This document shows positions 1 through 6,983 of a DNA stretch of 64,000 nucleotides, one piece after another (position 1 is the stretch's first letter; each line of letters opens with the position of its first letter). The position numbers were made by a program, and so were the translations under genes. The stretch is from Pelagihabitans sp963710535 (GTDB lineage: Bacteria; Bacteroidota; Bacteroidia; Flavobacteriales; Flavobacteriaceae): positions 62,001 to 126,000 of the forward strand of contig CAVQAW010000007.1 of NCBI GenBank assembly GCA_963710535.1. Reading direction: 5' to 3'. Below the pieces are notes generated by a model. It saw only the letters and a program-made list of their open reading frames with translations. It ran no database searches and had not been told where the DNA came from.

Positions 1-546
1 ATTTCTGATATTGAGAATTTGTTCCAATTCGGGAATATTGCTTTCCGATGCATAACAATGGGCAAAAATATAGGCCTCATTTTTAAAGTGGTTGATGGCG
101 ATCACGTTTTGGTAAACCGCATAATAAATATCGGGTATATTGATACTCCCTGCTTTTTTACCAATGCCAAGATCTTCGAAATACCGCACCGCATCATAGG
201 CCATGTAGCCGAAGAGCCCGTTGTCTATAAACTTAAAACCATTGGCAGATGCCTGAAAACGCTGACTGAATCGATCGATAATCCCCACCACATCGGTATC
301 ATCCTTGATTTCGATATTTTCGGCATGGCCATCGGGAAATTGCTGTTCAACAATTTCGTTTTCGACTTTTATCGAGGCGATGGGATTGCAGCAGATATAA
401 GAAAAACTATTATCGTTCGCGTGATAGTCGCTACTCTCCAATAGGATGCTGTTGGGAAACCGATCACGTATCTTTAAATATACGCTTACTGGGGTAATGG
501 TGTCTGCCAATATCTTTTTATAATGGGTGGTCAAGTGATAGTTCAT
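1..546 (-). CDS. trpE: anthranilate synthase component I, N-terminal part (window edge)
   Basis: The minus-strand frame from the ATG at 546 stays open for 182 codons to the window edge, so only the N-terminal third is present. TrpE converts chorismate to anthranilate with the TrpG glutaminase, the first committed step of tryptophan synthesis in the cytoplasm. Recognition rests on the N-terminal region typical of Bacteroidota TrpE (PVSVYLKIRDRF, then a LLESSD-type segment near residues 33-38, which in the family forms part of the tryptophan feedback site, and FGYMAYDAVRYFE near 120-132). The chorismate-binding domain lies outside the window. The start is set by the ATG 20 bases after an attenuator terminator whose leader peptide carries three Trp codons, which independently supports the assignment. 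The rest of a trp operon is expected beyond position 1. Confidence 0.9.
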   Translation of the reverse strand, partial: MNYHLTTHYKKILADTITPVSVYLKIRDRFPNSILLESSDYHANDNSFSYICCNPIASIKVENEIVEQQFPDGHAENIEIKDDTDVVGIIDRFSQRFQASANGFKFIDNGLFGYMAYDAVRYFEDLGIGKKAGSINIPDIYYAVYQNVIAINHFKNEAYIFAHCYASESNIPELEQILNIRN

Positions 547-566
547 GCCAAAATGTAAATCCGTTA

Positions 567-599
567 ATTAAAAAAGGCCTGTCGTGATGACAAGCCTTT
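567..599 (-). terminator. trp attenuator (rho-independent terminator in the trpE leader)
   Basis: Reading the minus strand, an 11-bp stem (589-599 with 573-583, one G-U pair) closes a 5-base loop (584-588) and is followed by six T. It lies between the trp leader peptide and trpE, so it would end transcription before trpE when tryptophan is plentiful. A competing pairing is visible: TCGTGA at the end of the leader peptide (628-633) is exactly complementary to TCACGA (582-587) in the terminator loop and 3' arm. Confidence 0.88.
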
Positions 600-627
600 G
601 TATGGTTTAACTACAATGATGCTCAGC

Positions 628-684
628 TCACGAAATGCGTCGTAAGTTGTTCCACCACCAAGTATTGATTCCTCTTTGCTTCAT
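628..684 (-). CDS. trpL: trp operon leader peptide, 18 residues with Trp-Trp-Trp
   Basis: An 18-codon frame, MKQRGINTWWWNNLRRIS, with three consecutive TGG codons at 652-660 and a TGA stop at 628-630. It sits between a consensus promoter and the attenuator terminator upstream of trpE. By analogy with known trp leader peptides, ribosomes stalled at the Trp codons when charged tRNA-Trp is scarce would cover the downstream segment TTACGA (640-645). That segment otherwise pairs with TCGTGA (628-633), so stalling would free the latter to disrupt the terminator. The peptide itself is probably without function beyond translation. The ATG lies only 5 bases after the promoter -7 element, so the message is predicted to be leaderless or nearly so. 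Function is inferred from arrangement; no homology search was possible. Confidence 0.85.
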   Translation of the reverse strand: MKQRGINTWWWNNLRRIS

Positions 685-689
685 TAGGC

Positions 690-719
690 CAAATATAGAA
701 ACCTTTTTTTAAACGGCAA
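690..719 (-). promoter_or_regulatory. promoter of the trpL-trpE transcript
   Basis: On the minus strand, TTG (717-719), a 19-base spacer, then TATATTTG (690-697) match the Bacteroidota consensus TTG-N17-23-TAnnTTTG. The predicted start of transcription falls at or just before the leader peptide ATG (684). Confidence 0.75.
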
Positions 720-731
720 TGGTCACCATTC

Positions 732-775
732 AAAAAAAAAGTCCTACCGGCCCATGTAAGGGAAAGTAGGACTTT
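732..775 (-). terminator. rho-independent terminator after the YceI gene
   Basis: A perfect 10-bp inverted repeat (738-747 with 766-775) around an 18-base loop, followed on the minus strand by a run of T (732-740). It lies 20 bases beyond the stop of the YceI gene and separates it from the trp promoter. Confidence 0.85.
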
Positions 776-795
776 CAAGCTTGTTTTTCTTTTTC

Positions 796-1383
796 TTAGA
801 ATTCCAAATCCACTACCAGGTCAAATTCGTCATAAATCGTTTTGTCCCCCAGGTTTTCGAAGAAACTTCCAGAACCATAGCGAACGTTGTATTCTGAACG
901 GTCTATTTTCATGGTTGCGGTGGCCTTGCTGCCATAAATTGAAACGTCGAACGTAACTGGCTTTGTGATTCCTTTGATGGTAAGGTCTCCGGTAACGTCA
1001 TATGAATTTTTACCGCTGGGCTCCACTTTGGTAAAAACCAATGTAGAGGTTGGGTGGTTCTCAACGCCGAAGAAATCATCCGATTTGAGGTGGCCTTCCA
1101 ATTTCCCTTTCGATTCGCCTTCCAAATCGGTTGAGATCAATGAGGTCATTTGAACTTCGAACTCGCCTCCGGTCAGTTTATCGTTGTCAAAGACCAAAGC
1201 GCCAGATTTAAGGTCGATTACACCGTGGTGGGAACCAGTAACCTTGTAGGCTTTCCAAGCGATTCGGCTTGCTTCCGGCTTTACTTCTTTTTTGCCATCG
1301 TTGACGGGTTCAGTTGCGGTTGCAGTAATTCCAAATGCAAGGGCAAGTACCAAGATCAATTCATTCTTTTTCATAATTTTCAA
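796..1383 (-). CDS. YceI family periplasmic protein
   Basis: 195 residues. A basic start (MKIMKKNE) followed by a hydrophobic stretch to about residue 24 is a signal peptide, so the product is periplasmic. The rest is a single YceI-type lipocalin-like beta barrel, recognised by SRIAWKAYKVTGSHHGVIDL, the SDDFFGVENHP segment and the DLTIKGITKPVTFDV strand near residues 133-147. Family members bind isoprenoid or other long lipids; the ligand here is unknown. A second ATG three codons in could be the true start. It ends in its own terminator. The divergence from rhodanese and the MarR-type gene 34 bases upstream in the same direction suggest the two may be co-transcribed and that the regulator may control YceI, which is an inference from position. 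Confidence 0.92.
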   Translation of the reverse strand: MKIMKKNELILVLALAFGITATATEPVNDGKKEVKPEASRIAWKAYKVTGSHHGVIDLKSGALVFDNDKLTGGEFEVQMTSLISTDLEGESKGKLEGHLKSDDFFGVENHPTSTLVFTKVEPSGKNSYDVTGDLTIKGITKPVTFDVSIYGSKATATMKIDRSEYNVRYGSGSFFENLGDKTIYDEFDLVVDLEF

Positions 1384-1416
1384 AATTTAATTTTAATTAA
1401 TAATTTAGGTTTCTAT

Positions 1417-1863
1417 TTAAAATTTGTTGAACAATTCGTTCAGTTGTTCCAATTCTTTTGTTGAAAGGTTTTTGAGAATTTCTGTTTCGGCCACCTTCAT
1501 GCTGACATCCATTTTTTCCAGTGCTGTACGCCCTTCCTCGGTAATACGTATTTCAACTTTCCTTCTGTTCGATGGGCATACCATCCGGTCTACGTAGCCC
1601 TTCAACATGAGTTTGTCAACAAGGCGTGTAGTGTTGCTCATTTTGGTAATCATGCGCTCGTTCAAGGTCGACAGGTTGGCCGGTTTGCCTTTTTGACCCC
1701 GAAGGATGCGCAATACATTGAATTGTTGCATGGAAATGTCAAAATCTTTCAAGGCCGTCGAAATCGTTTCGTTGATTTTGTTGTCCACCAAAAAAAAATG
1801 GATGATGGTCCGACTTTCGAGGGGGATTTTTTTATCGGTCTTTATGACTTGTTCAACATTCAT
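1417..1863 (-). CDS. MarR family winged-helix transcriptional regulator
   Basis: 148 residues, normal family length. The central region (INETISTALKDFDISMQQFNVLRILRGQKG, then LNERMITKMSNTTRLVDKLMLKGYVDR with the NRRKVEIRITEEGR wing near residues 100-113) is the MarR DNA-binding fold. The N- and C-terminal helices would form the dimer interface. MarR proteins usually repress their own operon and release DNA on binding a small phenolic or oxidant ligand; no ligand can be read here. Two overlapping palindromes lie between its promoter and its start codon, which fits autoregulation. The downstream gene in the same direction is YceI. A rhodanese gene is transcribed divergently, so redox or sulfur stress is possible but not shown. 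Confidence 0.93.
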   Translation of the reverse strand: MNVEQVIKTDKKIPLESRTIIHFFLVDNKINETISTALKDFDISMQQFNVLRILRGQKGKPANLSTLNERMITKMSNTTRLVDKLMLKGYVDRMVCPSNRRKVEIRITEEGRTALEKMDVSMKVAETEILKNLSTKELEQLNELFNKF

Positions 1864-1868
1864 GTCAT

Positions 1869-1916
1869 TACAATAATTGTATATACAAATGTATGTTGAT
1901 AAAGATCAATAAGCAA
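1869..1916 (-). promoter_or_regulatory. promoter and probable operator of the MarR-type gene
   Basis: On the minus strand TTG (1914-1916), 20 bases, TACATTTG (1886-1893) fit the Bacteroidota promoter. Two palindromes follow: TTGTATATACAA (1877-1888), overlapping the -7 element, and TACAATAATTGTA (1869-1881), overlapping the expected transcription start. Such TTG/CAA palindromes are the usual shape of MarR-family operators. Confidence 0.6.
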
Positions 1917-1975
1917 CTCCGTAACCGATAAATTTTTGTTAAAAAAATCAACCTTTCCATTTCTGGCAAAAACAT

Positions 1976-1998
1976 TACTTTTGATTTTTGATCAAAAA
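1976..1998 (+). promoter_or_regulatory. -7 element and palindrome before the rhodanese gene
   Basis: TACTTTTG (1976-1983) matches TAnnTTTG. A 14-base perfect palindrome centred on GATC (1985-1998) follows at once, where transcription would start. No good TTG is seen at the expected distance upstream, so the promoter call is moderate. Confidence 0.4.
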
Positions 1999-2023
1999 AC
2001 GGTAACCTAAAGTTTTAAGGCCT

Positions 2024-2332
2024 ATGGATTTGTCACAGGAAGAATGGAGTGAGCAACTGCAACAAGATGCCAATGCCATGGTATTGGACGTTCGCACTCC
2101 CGAAGAACTCGAAGAGGGCTTCATCCCCAATGCCACCAATATCGATTTCTATCTCGGACAGGAATTTTTGGCTGAAATCGAGAAATTGGACAAAGGAAAA
2201 AATTATTACGTGTACTGTCGAAGTGGTAATCGTAGCGGGCAGGCCTGCGCCATTATGAACAGCCTCGGATTCAGGAACACCTATAATTTGGCGGGCGGAT
2301 TCATGAATTGGGAGGGCGAAATAGCGGAATGA
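2024..2332 (+). CDS. rhodanese-like domain protein (single domain)
   Basis: 102 residues with no signal peptide, so cytoplasmic. It is one complete rhodanese fold: VLDVRTPEELEEGFIPNATNI near residues 20-40 and the active-site loop VYCRSGNRSGQA near 63-74, whose Cys would carry the persulfide. The GGFMNWEG end is typical. Single-domain rhodaneses pass sulfane sulfur to thiols or cyanide; the partner is unknown. It is divergent from a MarR-type regulator with 160 bases between the starts, containing both promoters. Family identification is secure, substrate is not. Confidence 0.95.
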   Translation: MDLSQEEWSEQLQQDANAMVLDVRTPEELEEGFIPNATNIDFYLGQEFLAEIEKLDKGKNYYVYCRSGNRSGQACAIMNSLGFRNTYNLAGGFMNWEGEIAE

Positions 2333-2369
2333 ACTTTTTGCTTTTTAAGTGTTAAAGCACTTCAGTGAT

Positions 2370-2377
2370 TAATTTTG
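2370..2377 (+). promoter_or_regulatory. possible -7 element before DUF2851
   Basis: TAATTTTG matches TAnnTTTG in the 160-base gap after the rhodanese gene. No clear TTG lies at the right distance, so this is tentative. Confidence 0.3.
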
Positions 2378-2493
2378 GCCATTATACCATGGGTTTTCTA
2401 CATCCATAAGGAAATTTCAACCCAAGTAAGTCCCCTGCATCAATAATGCGGGCCCAAGCCTTAGCTTTAGTAGGGTAATGCTAGCCAAGGCCC

Positions 2494-3771
2494 ATGACCG
2501 AGGAACTCCTCCATTTTATCTGGAAATATAAAAAGCTGCCCCTTCGCGACCTCTTGACCACCAAGAAAGAAAAGCTTCAGATCATCGATCTCGGCACCCA
2601 TAACCTTTATGCGGGCCCTGATTTTTTCAATGCCCGTTTAAAAATCAATGGGCAGTTATGGGCGGGAAATGTTGAAATTCACCTTAAGTCATCTGATTGG
2701 TACGCGCACGCCCATGAGAAAGACCCCAATTATGATAACGTGATCCTACATGTGGTCTGGCAAGATGATGCCAGCGTCTTTCGGAGCGACAACAGCGAAA
2801 TTGCCACCCTGGAACTCAAGCAAGCGATTACGCCCGACCTGCTTTTGGCCTATCGAAATTTGATGGATCAAAAGCGGAAGAATTTCATCAATTGTGAGCG
2901 CCAAATAGGTCAAATAGAGGGCCTTATTTGGACCCATTGGCTCGATCGTCTCTATATCGAACGGCTGGAATCAAAATCCAATTTGATCCGCCAACGCCTG
3001 CAACGGTCAAACAACGACTGGGAGGAAGTGCTGTTTTACCTGCTCCTCAAAAATTTTGGATCTAAAGTAAACGCCGCTTCTTTCATGGGGCTGGCCGACG
3101 TCATTGATTTTTCAATGGTACGCAAATTACAGCAGAACGTCTTCCAGCTCGAAAGCTTCTTTTTCGGTTTGATCGGGCTTTTGGACCAAAAAGAAATCGA
3201 TGATATGTACTATCTCGCCCTAAGCAGGGAATTTCAATTCTTGCAGCGCAAATTCGGTCTCGTTACCAACGTGGCGCCCAAACCTGATTTCTTCAAGTTA
3301 AGGCCCCATAACTTCCCCACGATCCGACTTTCCCAATTTGCCGCGCTGTACGGAAAATGTCCGAATTTGTTCAGTAAAACGATACAGGCCGATACGCTCG
3401 AAGATTATTACAATTTATTCGGGGTCGAAGCCAGCACCTATTGGAAGACCCATTTTACTTTTGGGAAAACATCGAATCAAAGTTCCAAAAGGCTTTCAAA
3501 GTCCTTCATCAACCTGTTGCTCATCAATACCGTTCTTCCTTTGAAATATGCCTATTCAAAAACCCGGGGCCAGGCGCTCCACCTACCGATCGTAGAAGTA
3601 ATGACGAACTTAGGAAAAGAGAACAACCATATCATCGCCCATTTTGAGGCCCTCAACATGCCCGTACAGAATGCGATGGAAGGTCAATCGGTACTGCAAC
3701 TGTACAATGAATATTGCAGCAAGAACCTTTGTTTGCGATGCGCGGTGGCCCAAAAATTGCTTCATGGCTGA
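2494..3771 (+). CDS. DUF2851 family protein
   Basis: 425 residues, full length for the family. No signal peptide or membrane segment is visible. The N-terminal part (FIWKYKKLPLRDL, then IIDLGTHNLYAGPDFFNARLKINGQLWAGNVEIHLKSSDWYAHAH near residues 30-75) is the conserved DUF2851 core, and the C-terminus ends with a Cys cluster (EYCSKNLCLRCAVAQKLL). DUF2851 is widespread in Bacteroidota and has no established function. The core has acidic and His residues reminiscent of a nuclease, but that is only an impression. It is followed 129 bases later by PspC and the K+ channel on the same strand. Confidence 0.9.
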   Translation: MTEELLHFIWKYKKLPLRDLLTTKKEKLQIIDLGTHNLYAGPDFFNARLKINGQLWAGNVEIHLKSSDWYAHAHEKDPNYDNVILHVVWQDDASVFRSDNSEIATLELKQAITPDLLLAYRNLMDQKRKNFINCERQIGQIEGLIWTHWLDRLYIERLESKSNLIRQRLQRSNNDWEEVLFYLLLKNFGSKVNAASFMGLADVIDFSMVRKLQQNVFQLESFFFGLIGLLDQKEIDDMYYLALSREFQFLQRKFGLVTNVAPKPDFFKLRPHNFPTIRLSQFAALYGKCPNLFSKTIQADTLEDYYNLFGVEASTYWKTHFTFGKTSNQSSKRLSKSFINLLLINTVLPLKYAYSKTRGQALHLPIVEVMTNLGKENNHIIAHFEALNMPVQNAMEGQSVLQLYNEYCSKNLCLRCAVAQKLLHG

Positions 3772-3900
3772 TGCTTTTCAAAGCTTGCCCGGATTTCGGT
3801 GGCGGAGATGAAGATCGACTCTGGTGCGGTGCCCATTGATATATTTCCGATAGGGGCGATCCTTTTTCAAATTTCAGTTTTCTTTTGTTAATTTTAGGCC

Positions 3901-4128
3901 ATGAATTTATTCTATACCATCCTCTACTATTTTCAGAAGCGTGGTTTCGAGGTAAGTCGACGCATCGCGGAGCGTTTGGGAATTAGTGCCCGCGTAGTGC
4001 GGACTACCTTTATTTATCTTACTTTCGTGACCCTGGGATTTGGCTTTGCATTGTACCTATTTTTGGCCTTTTGGTTGAAAATCAAAGATTTGGTCTATAC
4101 AAAACGCACTTCCGTGTTTGATCTATAA
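3901..4128 (+). CDS. small PspC domain membrane protein
   Basis: 75 residues. It is a stand-alone PspC-like domain: an N-terminal amphipathic part (FQKRGFEVSRRIAERLGISARVVRTTFIYLTFVT) and one hydrophobic segment near residues 40-62 (FVTLGFGFALYLFLAFWL). In other bacteria PspC senses membrane stress and works with PspA/B; those genes are absent here, so the role in this organism is open. It stops 2 bases before the start of the K+ channel gene, so the two are probably translated from one message. Confidence 0.85.
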   Translation: MNLFYTILYYFQKRGFEVSRRIAERLGISARVVRTTFIYLTFVTLGFGFALYLFLAFWLKIKDLVYTKRTSVFDL

Positions 4129-4130
4129 AT

Positions 4131-5138
4131 ATGCTGAACCTCTTCCGATCCAGAATGATTTTGGCCATAACCATGATGACGGCCGTTCTGCTTTTTGGGA
4201 TTTTGGGCTATATGTTGATTACCGGTTACAGTTGGATCGATGCCCTCTACATGACCGTTATTACCGTTACCACGGTCGGTTTTTCGGAAGTGGGCCCTAT
4301 GGATACGGATGGAAAGATTTTTACCGTAATTTTAATCGTTGCCAGTGTTTTCATTTTCGCTTTTGCCATTTCGGTGATCACCGAGTACATCCTGGGAAGA
4401 AATTCGCTACAAATCCTCAAAAAGAAAAAAACCAGATATATGATCAACAAACTATCAAAACATGTGGTGGTCTGTGGCTTTGGCCGAAACGGGATGCAGG
4501 CCGCGGCACGACTCAAAGCCTATAAACGCCCTTTTTTGGTCATAGAAAAAGACAAAGAGGTCATTGCGCGCTATGAAAAGGAAGTGATTTTTGTGGAAGG
4601 TGACGCCAATGATGATGACGTGCTGATCGCAGCGGGCATCGAACGGGCCCAATATCTGATTTCTGCCATGCCAGACGATGCCGCCAACCTTTTTGTGGTG
4701 CTCTCGGCCCGTCAGATGAACAAAAAATTGTTCATCATCAGCAGGGCTTCTTTGGTCAATTCACAGAAAAAATTGTTTTTGGCGGGTGCCAATAAGGTGA
4801 TCATGCCCGATAAGATCGGGGGAGATCATATGGCCTCACTCGTGGTCATGCCCGACCTGATCACATTTATGGATAAACTTTCAGTGGAAGGCGAGCACAC
4901 CACCAATTTGGAGGAAGTGGCCATCGAGGATTTTAAGGATCAGTTAGACTGCAATTCACTTCGGGATCTCGACCTTCGCAAAAAAACCGGATGTACCATC
5001 ATCGGTTATATCGAACCCAACGGCAACTATATCATCAATCCGGAGGCAGATCTTCAATTGCAGCCCAAAAGCAAGGTCATCGTGCTCGGCAGGCCCGAGC
5101 AGATTCGAAAATTGAATGAAATGTTCCATATAGATTAA
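4131..5138 (+). CDS. potassium channel with TrkA/RCK regulatory domains
   Basis: 335 residues. Two membrane helices (about residues 7-29 and 62-85) flank a pore loop carrying TTVGFSEVGP, a selectivity filter with Phe where many channels have Tyr-Gly. A cytoplasmic RCK-N (TrkA-N) domain follows: HVVVCGFGRNGMQAAARL near 105-122 is the Rossmann nucleotide-binding loop and EGDANDDDVLIAAGIERA near 150-167 is typical. A TrkA-C domain ends the protein (LQLQPKSKVIVLGRPEQI). It would form a tetrameric, nucleotide-gated K+ channel in the inner membrane. It follows PspC by 2 bases and is closed by a strong terminator. Confidence 0.93.
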   Translation: MLNLFRSRMILAITMMTAVLLFGILGYMLITGYSWIDALYMTVITVTTVGFSEVGPMDTDGKIFTVILIVASVFIFAFAISVITEYILGRNSLQILKKKKTRYMINKLSKHVVVCGFGRNGMQAAARLKAYKRPFLVIEKDKEVIARYEKEVIFVEGDANDDDVLIAAGIERAQYLISAMPDDAANLFVVLSARQMNKKLFIISRASLVNSQKKLFLAGANKVIMPDKIGGDHMASLVVMPDLITFMDKLSVEGEHTTNLEEVAIEDFKDQLDCNSLRDLDLRKKTGCTIIGYIEPNGNYIINPEADLQLQPKSKVIVLGRPEQIRKLNEMFHID

Positions 5139-5142
5139 GTTA

Positions 5143-5178
5143 ATTCAACCCGGTATTTGATTGGGTTGAATATTTTTT
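5143..5178 (+). terminator. rho-independent terminator after the K+ channel gene
   Basis: A perfect 9-bp stem (5143-5151 with 5163-5171), 11-base loop, then A and six T (5173-5178). It begins 5 bases after the channel stop codon. Confidence 0.85.
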
Positions 5179-5226
5179 GCATATTGTCCAGCCAATATAT
5201 AGCAAACAAAACCAACAGACCAGATT

Positions 5227-6849
5227 ATGAAGCAAGCCTTACTTTCCCTCTTAGCGATTATTTTTCCCTTAGCCATATTTTCACAAGAACAACAAGCATC
5301 TGCCGTGGAGCCGGGACTTGACCAACGGATCAACGCCTGGTTCGAGCCGATCACGGCCGTTTGGGAAGGGATTGTTTTTTGGGAAGTCCCGGGAACGGGT
5401 GTGCCATTGGTGGTCATCGTCTTGGTGTTGGGGGCCACTTTTTTTACGCTGTATTTTGGTTTTGTCAACATTAGGAAATTTCCATTGGCGCTCAATGTGG
5501 TGAGGGGAAAATATGACTCCGTGGAACTGCCCGAAGGCCATGGGGTGGAGAAAGCGGAAGTGAACATCGTCGACGGGGATATTGTCGATACCATCCGCGA
5601 TGAAGGCCATGGGGAGGTAAGTCATTTCCAGGCATTGGCCACCGCCGTTTCCGGAACCGTAGGTCTGGGGAACATCGCCGGGGTTGCTTTGGCCATCGCC
5701 ATAGGTGGGCCAGGGGCGACTTTTTGGATGATCGTATGTGGCTTACTGAGCATGTCTACCAAATTTGTGGAATGTACCCTGGGGGTGAAATACCGGGATG
5801 TGGATGAGAACGGCACCGTATATGGGGGCCCGATGTATTACCTTTCGAGAGGTCTTAAGCAAAGGGGCTATACCGGACTCGGAAAAGCCTTGGCGGTCAT
5901 TTTCGCAATGCTTTGCGTTGGGGCATCTTTCGGCGGGGGCAATGCGGTGCAATCGAACCAGGCGGCCGAACAGTTGGTCTCCATGATGGGCATCGAAGGT
6001 GGGTCTTCCGGTTTTATCATTGGGGTGGTGCTCGCCGTATTGGTAGGTATCGTCATCATAGGAGGTATCAAACGCATCGCATCGGTCACCGAGAAAATCG
6101 TCCCATTTATGGCCGTCATTTACGCAGTGGCCTGTTTGGTGGTCATATTTGCGAATTTTTCATATATCGATGATGCTTTTGGACTGATCTTTAAAGGAGC
6201 ATTTACGCCCGAAGCTGGTTTGGGCGGACTCTTTGGTGTACTCATTGTAGGGTTTAGAAGGGCTGTGTTCTCGAATGAGGCAGGAGCGGGCTCTGCGGCC
6301 ATTGCCCATTCCGCGGTAAGAACAAAATACCCGGCTAGCGAGGGTATCGTCGCTTTGTTGGAACCCTTCATCGATACGGTCGTGATCTGTACCATGACCG
6401 CCCTGGTGATTATTTTTTATAACAGTGGCGGGATATTTGCCTACGGCGGTGACGGTGCCGGTCAGGTGGTGGTTGAAGGAATGAGCGTGGGCGGCGTAAC
6501 GCTCACCTCCATGGCCTTTAAATCGGTCATCCCGTGGTTTCCCTATGTGCTGACCCTCGCTGTGGTATTGTTTGCCATTTCCACCATGATTTCTTGGTCT
6601 TACTATGGCCTGCAATCTTGGAAGTATTTGTTTGGAAGGGGCAAAGTGGCAGATCTTTGCTATAAACTTTTGTTCGTCGCTTTTATCATCATTGGCGCAT
6701 CTGCCTCCATGGGTGCGGTTTTCGCGTTCTCGGATGCCATGATATTGGCTTTGGTATTTCCCAATATGATCGGTTTGCTGATCCTATTTCCCAATGTGAA
6801 GGAAGAGCTCGGCAGATATTTGAAGGCCATTAAAACGGTAGGAAAATAG
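5227..6849 (+). CDS. alanine/glycine:cation symporter (AGCS family)
   Basis: 540 residues. The protein begins with a hydrophobic signal-like segment (residues 1-19, ending IFSQ), then about ten to eleven membrane helices. AGCS marks include the GTVGLGNIAGVALAIAIGGPGATFWM segment near residues 144-169, the STKFVECTLGVKYR segment, YGGPMYYLSRGLK near 200-212, and the GFRRAVFSNEAGAGSAAIAHSA segment near 343-364. Family members couple Na+ or H+ entry to alanine or glycine uptake in the inner membrane. The N-terminal signal-like extension is common in Flavobacteriia members. It has its own upstream gap after a terminator and is followed by an unrelated NSS transporter. Confidence 0.94.
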   Translation: MKQALLSLLAIIFPLAIFSQEQQASAVEPGLDQRINAWFEPITAVWEGIVFWEVPGTGVPLVVIVLVLGATFFTLYFGFVNIRKFPLALNVVRGKYDSVELPEGHGVEKAEVNIVDGDIVDTIRDEGHGEVSHFQALATAVSGTVGLGNIAGVALAIAIGGPGATFWMIVCGLLSMSTKFVECTLGVKYRDVDENGTVYGGPMYYLSRGLKQRGYTGLGKALAVIFAMLCVGASFGGGNAVQSNQAAEQLVSMMGIEGGSSGFIIGVVLAVLVGIVIIGGIKRIASVTEKIVPFMAVIYAVACLVVIFANFSYIDDAFGLIFKGAFTPEAGLGGLFGVLIVGFRRAVFSNEAGAGSAAIAHSAVRTKYPASEGIVALLEPFIDTVVICTMTALVIIFYNSGGIFAYGGDGAGQVVVEGMSVGGVTLTSMAFKSVIPWFPYVLTLAVVLFAISTMISWSYYGLQSWKYLFGRGKVADLCYKLLFVAFIIIGASASMGAVFAFSDAMILALVFPNMIGLLILFPNVKEELGRYLKAIKTVGK

Positions 6850-6983
6850 CAACCCTGTCTTAGGATTGTGCCGCATTGCCATCAAGGCGGTCCCCAGCGA
6901 TTCTTTTTGATTTTATTTTAGGGTGTATATTCAATTATTCACTACATTTCGCAGGGTTTTTCAAAACATCCCGACCCTATTAC

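Noticed and set aside
19..444. 141-codon plus-strand frame at the window start
   Set aside because: It lies antisense to the trpE frame, which has clear family similarity and an upstream attenuator.
6876..6983. Upstream extension of the NSS transporter
   Set aside because: The added 36 residues have no family match and would displace the conserved N-terminal helix.
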